Shown: positions 50,560 to 59,923 of the stretch, one piece after another
Layout of the letters: every line of letters begins with the position of its first letter
Numbering within the stretch: the stretch's first letter is position 1
Source: Gemmatimonadaceae bacterium
GTDB lineage: Bacteria > Gemmatimonadota > Gemmatimonadetes > Gemmatimonadales > Gemmatimonadaceae
NCBI GenBank assembly: GCA_036504815.1
Contig: DASXUN010000021.1
Span: forward strand, 186,001-250,000
Length of the DNA: 64,000 nucleotides
Direction: 5' to 3'
Position numbers and translations under genes: made by a program
Notes under the pieces: generated by a model
What the model was told of the DNA's origin: nothing
Database searches by the model: none
What the model saw: only the letters and a program-made list of their open reading frames with translations

Positions 50560-52779
50560 TTAGAGATGCCCGCCAAGCGTGACGAGAAACCGCCATTTCT
50601 CGCTGTGGTCCACGGGTCGCGCCACCAGCAGGCCGACGGCGCCGCCGAAGAACCGAATGCCTCCGGTCAGCGTGGCGCGGATCCCGTCGCTTGCCTGTGA
50701 GACCGGCCGCCAGAGTACGAGTTTCGTGGGATCGATCACCCCGAGTTCATTCACCGCGATTTGCGCGGCTGCGGTCGTGATCTCCACCCACCCCGCTTGA
50801 ATGCCGGCCGTAAGCGCCGGGGACGGACTCGGCAGCCACAACCGGCGCGTGAGGCGCAGCGGGACACTCATCACGTTCAGGCGATACATGACGACCCCGC
50901 GAAGCAGGGCGGCTCGGTCGCCGGCAAACTCCTTGAATCCGTAACCCGGCAAGGCCTCCGAACTCCCTAGCTCGAACAGCTGCTGCGGCGGCATCACGCG
51001 ACCGAAGAGCTGTCCGGCCTCCGCGCGCGCGGCCACGGTCACGCGCCCGCTATTCCAGCGCATCGCGCCACGCAGTTCGACGCGTTGGTAGTCAAGGTCG
51101 CCGTCGCCGCGCTCGTAGTACGCGCGGGCACCATAACCCATGCGCATCAGTTCGCCGTTCACGTCGGGACGCCAGTCGATGGTGAAGGCGGTGCGCGCAT
51201 AGCGCCCCTCGAGCACGGCACGGTTCTCCCGGAACGGATGCCGTCCGAGGAGCGCCCGATGCATCGTCATGCGGGCCGTGCGATCATCCACCACGCCGGC
51301 GTCGATCCGCGCCAGACTCCCGAACTTGTCGCGGAATAGCCGCGCCGCCGAGAGCATGACGGAACGGCGATCGACGTAATCGTAGTTGTCGTAGCCGAAG
51401 ATGGCGTTGGTCGCGTTGCCGGAATCGAATGCCACGCGAAAGTCATTCGTGATGTCGAGCGAGCGCCCGGCACGCACGCCGTATCGCATCCTGGCTCGGC
51501 TGTATTCCAGAATCGCCCGTCCGCGCGCCGTTCGCTCACTCCATGCGTAGCCCGCAATGGCACGGACGGTCAGCCCTGGCGCTTGTTCGCGAAACTGCCG
51601 GGTGATGCCAAGACCCGTCCAGATCCCCTCGATGCGGTTGACATGGACCACATCATGCACGCGTTCCGGACGCACGGTGGTCCGCGGCGGTCCCGTCGCC
51701 CGCCAGAGATCGGGCGCGACGTCGTCGAAATCCGTGGCGGCGACGGCGGAGCTGGCCTCGCCGATTTCATCCCGCCACCCGTTGAAGGCCTGCATGGAGT
51801 CGGCGGGGGCAAAGGTCAGCCGATGCTCCCGAATGCCCAAGGTATCGGCTGATCCAACGCGGCGGCGCGTCGCGACCGTACTATCCGGCGCCGCGATTTC
51901 GTAGTTCCGAAAACGCGACACGATGCGGAAGATGGCGCGGGCATCACCGATGAAGGGCGCCGCCGCCTGCGCCTCGAACCGCTGGTACGACGGCAGCCAG
52001 TAATTCTGGTCTATTTCGCTGTTCACCAACTCGACGAACGCGATGCCCTGCAGGCGGGATGCCCGCAGCAGTCCGGCGCGCGGCATCGATGCACCGACGC
52101 GGGCAAAGTAGCCGCGCATCCGCACGATGTGCTTGCGTCCGGCGTCGAGGTCGAGTTCCCCGGTGAAGATCACGGTTTCCTCGGAAACATCCGCGCGCGG
52201 CTCGACCTCGACCCGCACGATCGGAATCTCGCGCTCGTTGAACCGCAGCACCATCACGGTGTCGCCGCCGCGATAGCGATACACGCGCGCATGATCCTCG
52301 GCCAGCGGATGCACGGCAAGGACCGTCGAGCGTTCCGTGTTCCGGCGGCCGACGCGCGGACGGCGGGACGTGCTGTCGCGTCCGAAGAGCAAGGCCAGCC
52401 GGTTGCCATAGAGCGACGGCACCGCCCACGCGTTGCGAAGGAACCCGATGCCGGCAAATTGGACTCCCACCGACTGCGAGCGGTAGCCAATCACGTGTTG
52501 CTCGAACGCGCCCGTGCGATCCCAGATGAGTTCACTGGCAACCTGCTCGACCGAGAACGACAGCTCACCCTTGTCCGGCCGCTTGCTGCCGATGGCGATC
52601 TCACTCTCGACCTGCGCCGTGTAGGAGCCCAGGGTTGGCGGCACGTGCCGGTTGGCGCGCACGGCCTCGGCGATGATCGCCTGCAGCTTCGCCGATTCGT
52701 ACGTTGCCGTATCACGCACCGATGCCGGCGGCGGCCCCTGAATCACCATGGCCGCGAGGGCTGCGAGGGCGAAACTCAT
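50560..52779 (-). CDS. Outer-membrane beta-barrel protein (DUF5686-like)
   Basis: 739 residues with a short signal (SFALAALAAMVIQGPPPA). Residues ~45-300 hold an Ig/propeller-like periplasmic part (SYTAQVESEIAIGSKRPDKG, YWLPSYQRFEAQAAAPFIG); the C-terminal ~400 residues alternate short amphipathic strands with D/G turns (YGVRAGRSLDITNDF, GYGARAYYERGDGDLDYQ), ending with FVTLGGHL, an outer-membrane barrel end. DUF5686 proteins occur in Bacteroidota as surface antigen-like barrels, often with a carboxypeptidase-regulatory domain; here that domain is not clear. It is not a TonB receptor. Role unknown. Confidence 0.65.
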   Translation of the reverse strand: MSFALAALAAMVIQGPPPASVRDTATYESAKLQAIIAEAVRANRHVPPTLGSYTAQVESEIAIGSKRPDKGELSFSVEQVASELIWDRTGAFEQHVIGYRSQSVGVQFAGIGFLRNAWAVPSLYGNRLALLFGRDSTSRRPRVGRRNTERSTVLAVHPLAEDHARVYRYRGGDTVMVLRFNEREIPIVRVEVEPRADVSEETVIFTGELDLDAGRKHIVRMRGYFARVGASMPRAGLLRASRLQGIAFVELVNSEIDQNYWLPSYQRFEAQAAAPFIGDARAIFRIVSRFRNYEIAAPDSTVATRRRVGSADTLGIREHRLTFAPADSMQAFNGWRDEIGEASSAVAATDFDDVAPDLWRATGPPRTTVRPERVHDVVHVNRIEGIWTGLGITRQFREQAPGLTVRAIAGYAWSERTARGRAILEYSRARMRYGVRAGRSLDITNDFRVAFDSGNATNAIFGYDNYDYVDRRSVMLSAARLFRDKFGSLARIDAGVVDDRTARMTMHRALLGRHPFRENRAVLEGRYARTAFTIDWRPDVNGELMRMGYGARAYYERGDGDLDYQRVELRGAMRWNSGRVTVAARAEAGQLFGRVMPPQQLFELGSSEALPGYGFKEFAGDRAALLRGVVMYRLNVMSVPLRLTRRLWLPSPSPALTAGIQAGWVEITTAAAQIAVNELGVIDPTKLVLWRPVSQASDGIRATLTGGIRFFGGAVGLLVARPVDHSEKWRFLVTLGGHL

Positions 52780-52806
52780 CGAACAGGCATCCCCTGAGGC
52801 GCCGCG

Positions 52807-53709
52807 TCAGCGCGTCGCTGAATATCGCGACCGCGCCGTCAACTTCTTCGTTTCCGGGCCGCCGCGACCCTTGTAGACGGTATCCCGCAGCCAGCCCAAT
52901 TCCGGTTCCAACTGTTGCTCGGCCAGTTCTTTCTGCCAGGCCTTGGCTCGCTCCGGTGTGCCGTTGTCCCACTGGTACCCGCGTCCCTTCAGGAGATCCT
53001 TGGTCTCGAACGGCGAGTTGACCGCACGCACCAGAATCGTATGCCGGCGGCTTGATTCAATCAGGTGACGCATCGGCAGCGATCCATCATCGGCAAATGG
53101 CGTCGCGAGCACGTGGATGGCCGCCAGGCAGTCATCTTCCGCACGGTGCGCGCGGAAGTACAGGCCGGCGTGCTCCATAAGGAGCCATCCCAGCTTCACC
53201 GAGCCAAGGCCGTGCGTTTCCCACGGCACGTCATTGATGGAGCAGGCCCATGGTTTGTCCGCGAAGAACGGGAACCGCGCCTCGAGGAACGGCCGGTCGA
53301 ACCGGGCGTTGTGGGCAATGACCAGCTGGGCCTGATCGGCGAGCGCCTGCACCGCGCCGGCATCAATCCGCGCGCCAGCCACCATCTGGTCGGTGATGCG
53401 CGTCAGGCGCACGATTTCGGGGGGAATCGGCCGTCCGGGATCCTCGAGCGACACGAACGGCGTTCCCACGCTGCTGATGCGCCCGCTCTTCGTGCCGAAG
53501 GTGAACGGGACGCCCGCAAATTCGATGATGCGGTCGTTCACCCACTGCATGCCGGTCGTCTCCACATCCACGAAGAGCGCCGTTCGCGCCTCGTCGCCTT
53601 CCTCGAGCGCTCCGTATGACGCGCATGGCATGAAGCGACGCAGCACCTTGAACTCGCCGGACATGTCGAGTTGCCGGGCCAGCGCTTCGTAGTCGGGGCG
53701 GTGCGTCAC
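52807..53709 (-). CDS. 3'-5' exonuclease (DnaQ-like, DEDDh)
   Basis: 300 residues. The DEDDh core: FVDVETTG (Asp, Glu), AHNARFDRPFLE (Asp), and HRAEDDCLAA (His, Asp). A C-terminal extension of ~100 residues (TILVRAVNSPFETKDLLKGR, QWDNGTPERAKAWQKEL) has the D-x-K and WDN strands seen in the BRCT-like extension of some exonucleases. It could be a proofreading subunit, RNase T-like trimming enzyme or repair exonuclease. Stand-alone, following the outer-membrane gene. Confidence 0.85.
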   Translation of the reverse strand: MTHRPDYEALARQLDMSGEFKVLRRFMPCASYGALEEGDEARTALFVDVETTGMQWVNDRIIEFAGVPFTFGTKSGRISSVGTPFVSLEDPGRPIPPEIVRLTRITDQMVAGARIDAGAVQALADQAQLVIAHNARFDRPFLEARFPFFADKPWACSINDVPWETHGLGSVKLGWLLMEHAGLYFRAHRAEDDCLAAIHVLATPFADDGSLPMRHLIESSRRHTILVRAVNSPFETKDLLKGRGYQWDNGTPERAKAWQKELAEQQLEPELGWLRDTVYKGRGGPETKKLTARSRYSATR

Positions 53710-53739
53710 GAGTGTCTGGGAAGGAGGGTCGATGGCTGC

Positions 53740-55020
53740 TTAGAACGGCGTTTCGAGGCTCGTGCTCTGTGGTGTGAAGAGTTCCGCGCCCTCGTCGAGG
53801 ATATGCATGTCGTCCTCGAGGCGCACCCCGAACTCGCCGGGAATGTAGATCCCGGGTTCATCACTGAACGTCATGTGCGGCACCAGCGGCAGTGAGTTCC
53901 CCTTGACGAGGTACGGCCATTCATGCCCGTCCATGCCAAGTCCGTGCCCCACGCGATGACTGAAGTACTTGTACCCCGGACCGTATCCTGCATCGACGAT
54001 CACCTGGCGGGCGGCGGCATCCACGTCTCCGCAGGCCAGCCCCGGACGCGCCGTCTTCACGGCCGTTGTCTGGGCGCGATGCACGATCTCGAAAACGTCC
54101 TTCATCTTCTGTGTCGGCTTGCCGAGTACGAAGGTTCGGCTGAGATCGGAGCTGTAGCCTTCGACCTTGCAGCCGCCGTCTATCAGCAGGATTGAACCCT
54201 CGCGAATCACCTGGGGTGTCGCTGAGCCGTGCGGCAATGCCGAGTATTGGCCCACTTGAACGCCCGCCCCGCCGTCGAACCCAAGCTTGGTGTGGGCGCG
54301 GGCAACCAGGGCCGCGAACTCCCCCTGTGTCATTCCCTCACGCAGCGATTTCCAGGCAGCGGCATAGGCGGTCAGGGTCACCTGCGCCGCCAGACGCATC
54401 AGTGCGATCTCGTGTGCGTCCTTGACCGAACGGCAGCCAGCCGACACTGGCGTGGCACTGACAAGAGACATTTGCGGCAGTGCGTGCGCGGCACCGTCGG
54501 AGAACTGCCAGCGAACCGTTTCTTCCACACCGAGCACGCCCGTGGCGATCCCGCGGGCGCGAAGCCCTTTCGCCACCAGCGCGTACGGAGATTCGTCTTC
54601 CTCCCACGCCAGCACCTCGGTGCTGGAACCGAGCGGCCCCGTACGCGCCTGCTCGAGCGCCCGTTCCTCTTCGAATTTCGGCGTGACGAGAAAGGCATTC
54701 CCCTGCACCGGAATGATCACCGCGAGCAGGCGCTCGGAGATTCCCCAGCGCATGCCCGTGAAGTAGTCCATCGAGGTACCGCCGGTCAGCATCACGGCGT
54801 CGAGCTTGTTGGCGCGCATCAGCTGCCGGGCGCGTTCCAGGCGCTGTTGCCGTTCCGCGACGGTGATGGGTGAGGCTTGGCCGCGCATCGACTTCAGCGC
54901 CGCGATCGCTGGCGGATCATCGGTGAGCGGTGCGGCCATCGCCTCCGCCCGCGAGCTTGCGAGTACCGTCGTGGCGGCCGCCGTAGCGGAGAGACTGAAG
55001 AAATCGCGGCGGGATGTCAT
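53740..55020 (-). CDS. M24 family peptidase (Xaa-Pro type) with Tat signal
   Basis: 426 residues from ATG 55020. The start TSRRDFFSLSATAAATTVLA is a Tat signal, so it is exported folded. An N-terminal creatinase-like domain (~40-190: QLMRANKLDAVMLTGGTSMDY) precedes the pita-bread domain with DGGCKVEGYSSDLSRTF (two metal Asp), HRVGHGLGMDGHEWP (His), DEPGIY and RLEDDM (Glu). It would cleave Xaa-Pro dipeptides or N-terminal residues in the periplasm. A Tat signal implies metal loading before export. Confidence 0.9.
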   Translation of the reverse strand: MTSRRDFFSLSATAAATTVLASSRAEAMAAPLTDDPPAIAALKSMRGQASPITVAERQQRLERARQLMRANKLDAVMLTGGTSMDYFTGMRWGISERLLAVIIPVQGNAFLVTPKFEEERALEQARTGPLGSSTEVLAWEEDESPYALVAKGLRARGIATGVLGVEETVRWQFSDGAAHALPQMSLVSATPVSAGCRSVKDAHEIALMRLAAQVTLTAYAAAWKSLREGMTQGEFAALVARAHTKLGFDGGAGVQVGQYSALPHGSATPQVIREGSILLIDGGCKVEGYSSDLSRTFVLGKPTQKMKDVFEIVHRAQTTAVKTARPGLACGDVDAAARQVIVDAGYGPGYKYFSHRVGHGLGMDGHEWPYLVKGNSLPLVPHMTFSDEPGIYIPGEFGVRLEDDMHILDEGAELFTPQSTSLETPF

Positions 55021-55270
55021 CACGGGCTCCGAAGCGAGGGAATCCGAAGAATCTCTCGCGCGGCATGCCCGTGCGGAAGACGTCGCCGGCGATGTAACGG
55101 CGCCCGCGGGTGCCGCGCACGTGTGCCGGCGGCGCGCTTGTTGCAGGGCTCGATGCGTGCAGGGTTTCTTCCCACGCCTTTGCCTCACACCCTGTAGGAC
55201 GGGCGCCTATTTCTTTTTCCCGGCGTCCACTGCATGCTGGATCTGCGCCCACTACGGGGAGGTGGTTCCA

Positions 55271-55762
55271 ATGCCGTCAGTGCGCAGGAGACCGGCCCGA
55301 GCCAAGCGGTCTTCTACGACGTCCGAGCCAGCAACGCATCGTCATTCCGGTTCGGTTCGACAACGCCTCATCACGCGAGTCCTCGCTGGCCTCGCGCCCT
55401 ATGTGCCGGAGGGCACACTTCAGGTCGACGATTCGGGAATGATCGTGGTTGGTGTGGATGGCGTTCCCCTGGCAGTTCAGGTGGAAGAGGAGCCGCCCGT
55501 TGTAAGGGTCCTTGGGACCGTGGTCGCTGATGTGCCGTTCAGCGAGGATCTCTGCGCGTGGCTCAACGAAGTCAACGCGAACCGTTTACGCATCGGCTAT
55601 GCGTATTGGAGGGATAACGAGGTCCGGTACGCCATCGAGCAGATCGCTGCTCCGTTCCTGTTGGAGCACCTGCTCGATGCCCTCGCGGCAGCATCAGGCA
55701 TGATCCCAGCCTTGGCCCGAGAAGCAGCTCTCTGGTTTCCTGAGCCGGTTGTGGTTGCATGA
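55271..55762 (+). CDS. Small acidic-core protein, possible YbjN/type III chaperone-like fold
   Basis: 163 residues from ATG 55271, with GGGGAGGTG just upstream. After a basic N-terminus (PSVRRRPARAKRSSTT), the body alternates strands and helices: GTLQVDDSGMIVVGVDGVPL, PPVVRVLGTVVADV, SEDLCAWLNEVNANRLRIGY, AYWRDNEVRYAIEQI and a last long helix LLEHLLDALAAASGMIP. This order is like the YbjN/SycE chaperone-like fold. No secretion genes are near. Function is unknown. Confidence 0.55.
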   Translation: MPSVRRRPARAKRSSTTSEPATHRHSGSVRQRLITRVLAGLAPYVPEGTLQVDDSGMIVVGVDGVPLAVQVEEEPPVVRVLGTVVADVPFSEDLCAWLNEVNANRLRIGYAYWRDNEVRYAIEQIAAPFLLEHLLDALAAASGMIPALAREAALWFPEPVVVA

Positions 55763-55790
55763 GACAACTGACGCACACGTAGTGAAGCGT

Positions 55791-55831
55791 ACGGGGTGCC
55801 GGCCTGATCAACCGACACCCCGTTGGCTTTT
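55791..55831 (+). terminator. Intrinsic terminator before tag
   Basis: ACGGGGTG (55791-55798) pairs with CACCCCGT (55816-55823); TGGCTTTT follows. It ends the gene at 55271. Confidence 0.65.
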
Positions 55832-55981
55832 CTCGTCCGTCGATCAGCGATCGGTGCGAAGCACGGCGCGCGCCGGCGGACGGCCGTTGGCCGATTGATG
55901 CAGTCCCCACGGAATCCGTCCAGCGACACCAGCAGGACAGCGATCATGTGACACGGTGGCCCGAAATGTTACTTTCTGGCC

Positions 55982-56608
55982 ATGACAACTCGCCCTGGAC
56001 ATGTCGCCAGCCCCGATGGGCTCACACGCTGCTTCTGGTGCGCCGCCGATCCACTTTACGTGCGCTATCACGACACGGAATGGGGATTCCCCGTCCACGA
56101 TGACCGTCGGTTGTTCGAGAAGATCACGCTCGAGGGCTTCCAGAGCGGCCTCAGTTGGCTGACCATCCTGCGCAAGCGGGAGAACTTTCGTGCGGCGTTT
56201 GATCACTTCGACATCGAGAAGGTGGCGCGCTATACGCCACGAAAAGTCGAGCGTCTGCTCCAGGACGCCGGCATCGTGCGGCATCGCGGCAAGATTGAGA
56301 GCACCATCAACAACGCACGGCGGTGCGCTGATCTCATTGATGCCGACGGAAGCCTGGCGCAATTCGTCTGGCGTTTTGAGCCTGATCCGAAGTCGCGGCC
56401 CCGCAAATTGACCTGGGAGGTGCTCAGCACCATGGCGACAACGCCGGAATCGGTGGCGCTCTCCAAGGCGCTCAAGCAGCGTCGATGGACCTTCGTTGGC
56501 CCCACCACCATGTACGCGTTCATGCAGGCGATGGGTCTGGTGAACGACCATCTGCATGGCTGTGACGTGCGCGCCGCGGCGGAGGCAGCGCGCAAACGGC
56601 GGCGCTAA
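55982..56608 (+). CDS. tag: DNA-3-methyladenine glycosylase I
   Basis: 208 residues from ATG 55982. HhH-GPD-like fold with a zinc snap. RCFWCAADPLYVRYHDTEWG carries Cys and His ligands; the second pair is VNDHLHGCDVR. LFEKITLEGFQSGLSW and the catalytic region with the conserved Glu (WEVLSTM) are present. It removes 3-methyladenine from DNA. It is convergent with the DEAD-box gene. Confidence 0.93.
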   Translation: MTTRPGHVASPDGLTRCFWCAADPLYVRYHDTEWGFPVHDDRRLFEKITLEGFQSGLSWLTILRKRENFRAAFDHFDIEKVARYTPRKVERLLQDAGIVRHRGKIESTINNARRCADLIDADGSLAQFVWRFEPDPKSRPRKLTWEVLSTMATTPESVALSKALKQRRWTFVGPTTMYAFMQAMGLVNDHLHGCDVRAAAEAARKRRR

Positions 56609-56672
56609 CGGTTCGCTCCGGACATATCGCCGGTCTGGCGCCTCGACCGCTTTTCCGCAGCGTGGTGACGCA

Positions 56673-58358
56673 CTACGCCTGATCGCGGCGTACCCGCACC
56701 TTCTTTCCCTTGATGGTGCTCGCCGAGAGCTTGGCGATGATGTAGCTCGCTTTCTCCTCGGGCACTTCAACTATCGAATGCCGGTCGCCGATCTGCACGG
56801 CGCCGATCTGGGCGATCGGGATGTTGGCCTCGCCGGCAATCGCGCCGACGATGTCGCCGGGGCGGATCTTCAGCTTGCGACCGGCGCCGATGTACAGCTT
56901 GGCCACCGCCCCGCCGCCCACCTTGCCGGCATGATCACGCCGTGACTGGCGTGCCGGACGCGGCATGTGCGCGTCACGGTCTCCCCCGCGCGGAACGACG
57001 CTCGGAATTTCCACCGGTTCCTGGTCGCTTTCACTCTTGCGCGCGACCATGCGAATGGCCGCCGCGGCAATGTCCATCACGTCATGCTCTTCAGCCAGCT
57101 GCTCGACGATCGGCCGGTAGCGATCAACATCCTCGTTGGTGAGGATCGCCACCACCTGATCCCGCAACTGCTCGAGCTTCCGGGTGCGCAAGTCGGCCAC
57201 CGAAGGCACGGTCCCGATGTCGATCTTCTGTCCCGTGGCACCCTCGATGTTGCGCAGCATCCGGTGCTCGCGCGGCTCGGCCAGCGTGATGGCCACCCCT
57301 TCGCGCCCCGCACGCCCGGTGCGTCCGATGCGATGCACGTAGCTCTCCGACTCCCACGGCACGTCGTAGTTGACCACGTGGGTCACGTGCTTCACGTCGA
57401 GGCCGCGGGCGGCGACATCCGTGGCGATCAACAGGTCGCTTCCCCTCGCCCGGAACCGCTTCATCACGCGATCGCGCTGATCCTGACTGAGGCCGCCGTG
57501 CAGGGCCTCGGCGCGATATCCATGCGCCACCAGGGTCTCGGTGAGTTGATCTACCTCGGTGCGCGTCCGGCAGAACACCATGGCGCTCTCGGGCGCCTCC
57601 ACATCGAGCACCCGGGCCAGCGCCGCCATCTTGTGCGCGCGCGGCACCAGATAGGCGACCTGGCGAACCTTCGCTACCTCTCCCGGGGCCGTCGCGGGCC
57701 GCTCGATCCGGATGATCTCCGGGTCACGCAAGTGCGCCTTGGCGATGGCCGAGATGCGCGCCGGCAGCGTCGCGCTGAACAGTGCCGTTTGCCGCTCCGC
57801 CGGCAACTCGCTCAAGATCGCCTCGAGATCCTCGGCAAACCCCATGTCGAGCATTTCATCGGCTTCATCCAGCACGACACACCGCACATGATCCAGGTGC
57901 AGTGTCTTGCGGCGAATGTGATCGAGGGCGCGTCCCGGGGTCGCGATGACCACGTCAACACCGCGCTTGAGTGAACGCACCTGCTGTTCCATGGGCGCGC
58001 CACCGTACAATGAAATCACGGCGGCGCCAAACGGTTTGCCGTACCGATGAATCGCCTCCGCCACTTGCATGGCAAGTTCACGGGTCGGCACGAGCACCAG
58101 CGCGGCAAGCCGCGCGCGGGGCGGAGCGTCGGTCGTGATCCGGTGCAGGAGCGGCAGGGCAAAGGCCGCGGTCTTGCCCGTCCCGGTTGCGGCCATCGCC
58201 AGCACGTCGCGGCCTTGCAGCAGGACGGGAATCGTGGCGCGTTGCACTGGCGTTGGCTCTTCATAGCCCAGCGCCGTCAGCGCGTCGAGCAGCCGTGGAT
58301 CAAGGCCGAGCGAGGCAAAGCCCGCATCGGAGGTGCTGCTCGTCGTCTTCTTGGTCAT
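56673..58358 (-). CDS. DEAD-box RNA helicase (CsdA/DbpA-like)
   Basis: 561 residues from ATG 58358. Q motif FASLGL and TPVQRATIP; Walker A ATGTGKT; PTRELA; DEADEML; SAT; HRIGRTGR. Residues ~470-560 form a DbpA/CsdA-type RNA-binding domain (LYIGAGRKLKIRPGDIVGAI, IPIAQIGAVQIGDRHSIVEV). Such helicases act in ribosome assembly and RNA decay at low temperature. A repeat copy lies upstream of its start. Confidence 0.95.
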   Translation of the reverse strand: MTKKTTSSTSDAGFASLGLDPRLLDALTALGYEEPTPVQRATIPVLLQGRDVLAMAATGTGKTAAFALPLLHRITTDAPPRARLAALVLVPTRELAMQVAEAIHRYGKPFGAAVISLYGGAPMEQQVRSLKRGVDVVIATPGRALDHIRRKTLHLDHVRCVVLDEADEMLDMGFAEDLEAILSELPAERQTALFSATLPARISAIAKAHLRDPEIIRIERPATAPGEVAKVRQVAYLVPRAHKMAALARVLDVEAPESAMVFCRTRTEVDQLTETLVAHGYRAEALHGGLSQDQRDRVMKRFRARGSDLLIATDVAARGLDVKHVTHVVNYDVPWESESYVHRIGRTGRAGREGVAITLAEPREHRMLRNIEGATGQKIDIGTVPSVADLRTRKLEQLRDQVVAILTNEDVDRYRPIVEQLAEEHDVMDIAAAAIRMVARKSESDQEPVEIPSVVPRGGDRDAHMPRPARQSRRDHAGKVGGGAVAKLYIGAGRKLKIRPGDIVGAIAGEANIPIAQIGAVQIGDRHSIVEVPEEKASYIIAKLSASTIKGKKVRVRRDQA

Positions 58359-58437
58359 GGTGAAATCTAGCCGCCCCTGGGCGTGGCTCCTAATTCCACG
58401 GCAGTCTGGCGAGATGGATCTGGACGCAAGGCGGGAC

Positions 58438-58607
58438 TTTTTCACCGCGGAGGCACGGAGAGCTGCCCGAGCGCCACGGAGGAACTACCGCAACTGGGGT
58501 AACGACCACGCGCCACGCAGGATAGTGCGTGGCGCGCGTCGTAACCCCAGGAAGTTGCAGTTTCTCCGTGGCCCTCAGGTTCCTCTCCGTGCCTCCGTGG
58601 TGAGAAA
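58438..58607. repeat. Palindromic CACGGAG repeat, copy 4
   Basis: TTTTTCACCGCGGAGGCACGG at the left end, CCGTGCCTCCGTGGTGAGAAAG at the right; the centre has CGCGCCACGCA / TGCGTGGCGCG. It lies between the 3' end of the small barrel gene and the helicase start, both on the minus strand. It is downstream of the barrel gene. Confidence 0.9.
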
Positions 58608-58628
58608 GCCCCGCTTTGGGCAGCGAAA

Positions 58629-59198
58629 TCAGTTGCCGCCGAAGAGGTAGAAGCTGGCCCCGACCGAGACACGCGAGCCAGTCGCTTCCACGCGGGACGC
58701 CGAGTAACCGCCGGTGTCATTGAACTTGCCGAACGTCCAGAGCAGGCCGCCGTCGATCGCCAGCTTGGGCGTCACCATGAACTGCGCGGTAAGTCCGGCG
58801 GTCGGGTTGGTCCCGCTGAAGTCGAAATCGCCCGTGGTGCCGTTGTAGATCTTCGAAGCGGCGGTGCGTCCCGTAATGCCGGCCGTCAGGTAGGTCTTCA
58901 GCGGGCCGGCGCCAATGAACCGCAGCCGTCCGAGCAGGTCCCACTGTCCGAGGTCGGTGTTACCTCCCGACGAACCCAGCGTGTTCTTGTCGTAGTTCAC
59001 GAGCACGCCGAGCGAGCTGCCCAGCGTCAATCCGGCATGAACGCCATAGCCGGACCCAAAGTCCAGATTCTGCGCCGCGTCCTTGTAGTTGAGCGAGGCA
59101 CCGGTCACCTGCGCACCGACGAACAGTCCGGTCTGTGCGTACGCCGGAACGGCGCCCAGCACGAGCAGTGAGGCGAGCATCAGCGTGAATCTCCGCAT
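58629..59198 (-). CDS. Small outer-membrane beta-barrel protein
   Basis: 189 residues from ATG 59198, with GGAGG before it. Signal RRFTLMLASLLVLGAVPAYAQ. About eight amphipathic strands (GLFVGAQVTGASLNY, YGVHAGLTLGSSLGVLVNYD, QWDLLGRLRFIGAG, LKTYLTAGITGR) and a Phe-containing C-terminal strand SVGASFYLF. The size resembles OmpX/OmpW-type barrels. No ligand site is visible. Confidence 0.75.
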   Translation of the reverse strand: MRRFTLMLASLLVLGAVPAYAQTGLFVGAQVTGASLNYKDAAQNLDFGSGYGVHAGLTLGSSLGVLVNYDKNTLGSSGGNTDLGQWDLLGRLRFIGAGPLKTYLTAGITGRTAASKIYNGTTGDFDFSGTNPTAGLTAQFMVTPKLAIDGGLLWTFGKFNDTGGYSASRVEATGSRVSVGASFYLFGGN

Positions 59199-59251
59199 GG
59201 ATCCTCCGTGAAAGTCGAGGGGAAGCCTGCAGGTCATCCGATGTCTACCCC

Positions 59252-59854
59252 TCAGGCCGCCCGATCGATCCCCACCACCACCCACTGGTGGCCGCGTGCC
59301 AGATACGGCGCCACGCGCTCAGGAGTCATCCCGAAGATGCCCACAGGCACGCCGGCATGGACGCACGCCGCTTCGATGGTTCGCACCGCCGCGTCGAACG
59401 CGGGAAGCTCGAACTGCTCGGGTATCCCGAGACTTCTCGTCAGGTCGTAGGGCCCGATGAGCACCCATTCGATGCCGGGAACGGCAACAATGCCGTCGAT
59501 GTTGCGCACGGCCTCCGCGCTCTCCGCTTGCACCACCACCTTGGCGGCTGGCCACTGCGAGGTGCGCACCAACCGCACCGACGTCTCGGCCTGCGCGACC
59601 GTGTCGACGTTTGGCACGATGACACCATAGGCCCCGTGCGCGAGCGCATGCTTGATGTGCTCCCCGTCGAGCGTGGGCACGCGGGCGTAGCAGGGCAGCC
59701 GGCCGCCGATCTCCCGCAGCATCGTGGCCATTTCGGCCAGTCCAACGCTCGCGTGTTCGCCGTCCAGCATGAGCCAGTCCAGCCCCGATGCGCAGATGGC
59801 GTCGAGGTGCGTGCGATCCGTGGTGCGGATGAGCGTTGCCGTGCGCGGATTCAT
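59252..59854 (-). CDS. HpcH/HpaI aldolase family protein
   Basis: 200 residues from ATG 59854. TIM barrel type of class II pyruvate aldolases: LDWLMLDGEHASVGLAEM (metal-binding Glu/Asp region), YARVPTLDG, VIVPNVDTV, WVLIGPYDLTRSLG. It is shorter than HpaI (~260), with the N-terminal arm reduced. It could cleave hydroxy-keto-acids of aromatic or sugar acid catabolism, but no such genes are near. Confidence 0.82.
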   Translation of the reverse strand: MNPRTATLIRTTDRTHLDAICASGLDWLMLDGEHASVGLAEMATMLREIGGRLPCYARVPTLDGEHIKHALAHGAYGVIVPNVDTVAQAETSVRLVRTSQWPAAKVVVQAESAEAVRNIDGIVAVPGIEWVLIGPYDLTRSLGIPEQFELPAFDAAVRTIEAACVHAGVPVGIFGMTPERVAPYLARGHQWVVVGIDRAA

Positions 59855-59923
59855 GGAACACCTGAGGCGAGTTTTCCCGTGTAATATGTGCTGTTCGTCC
59901 ACCGGTGAAGTAGTTTGATCACC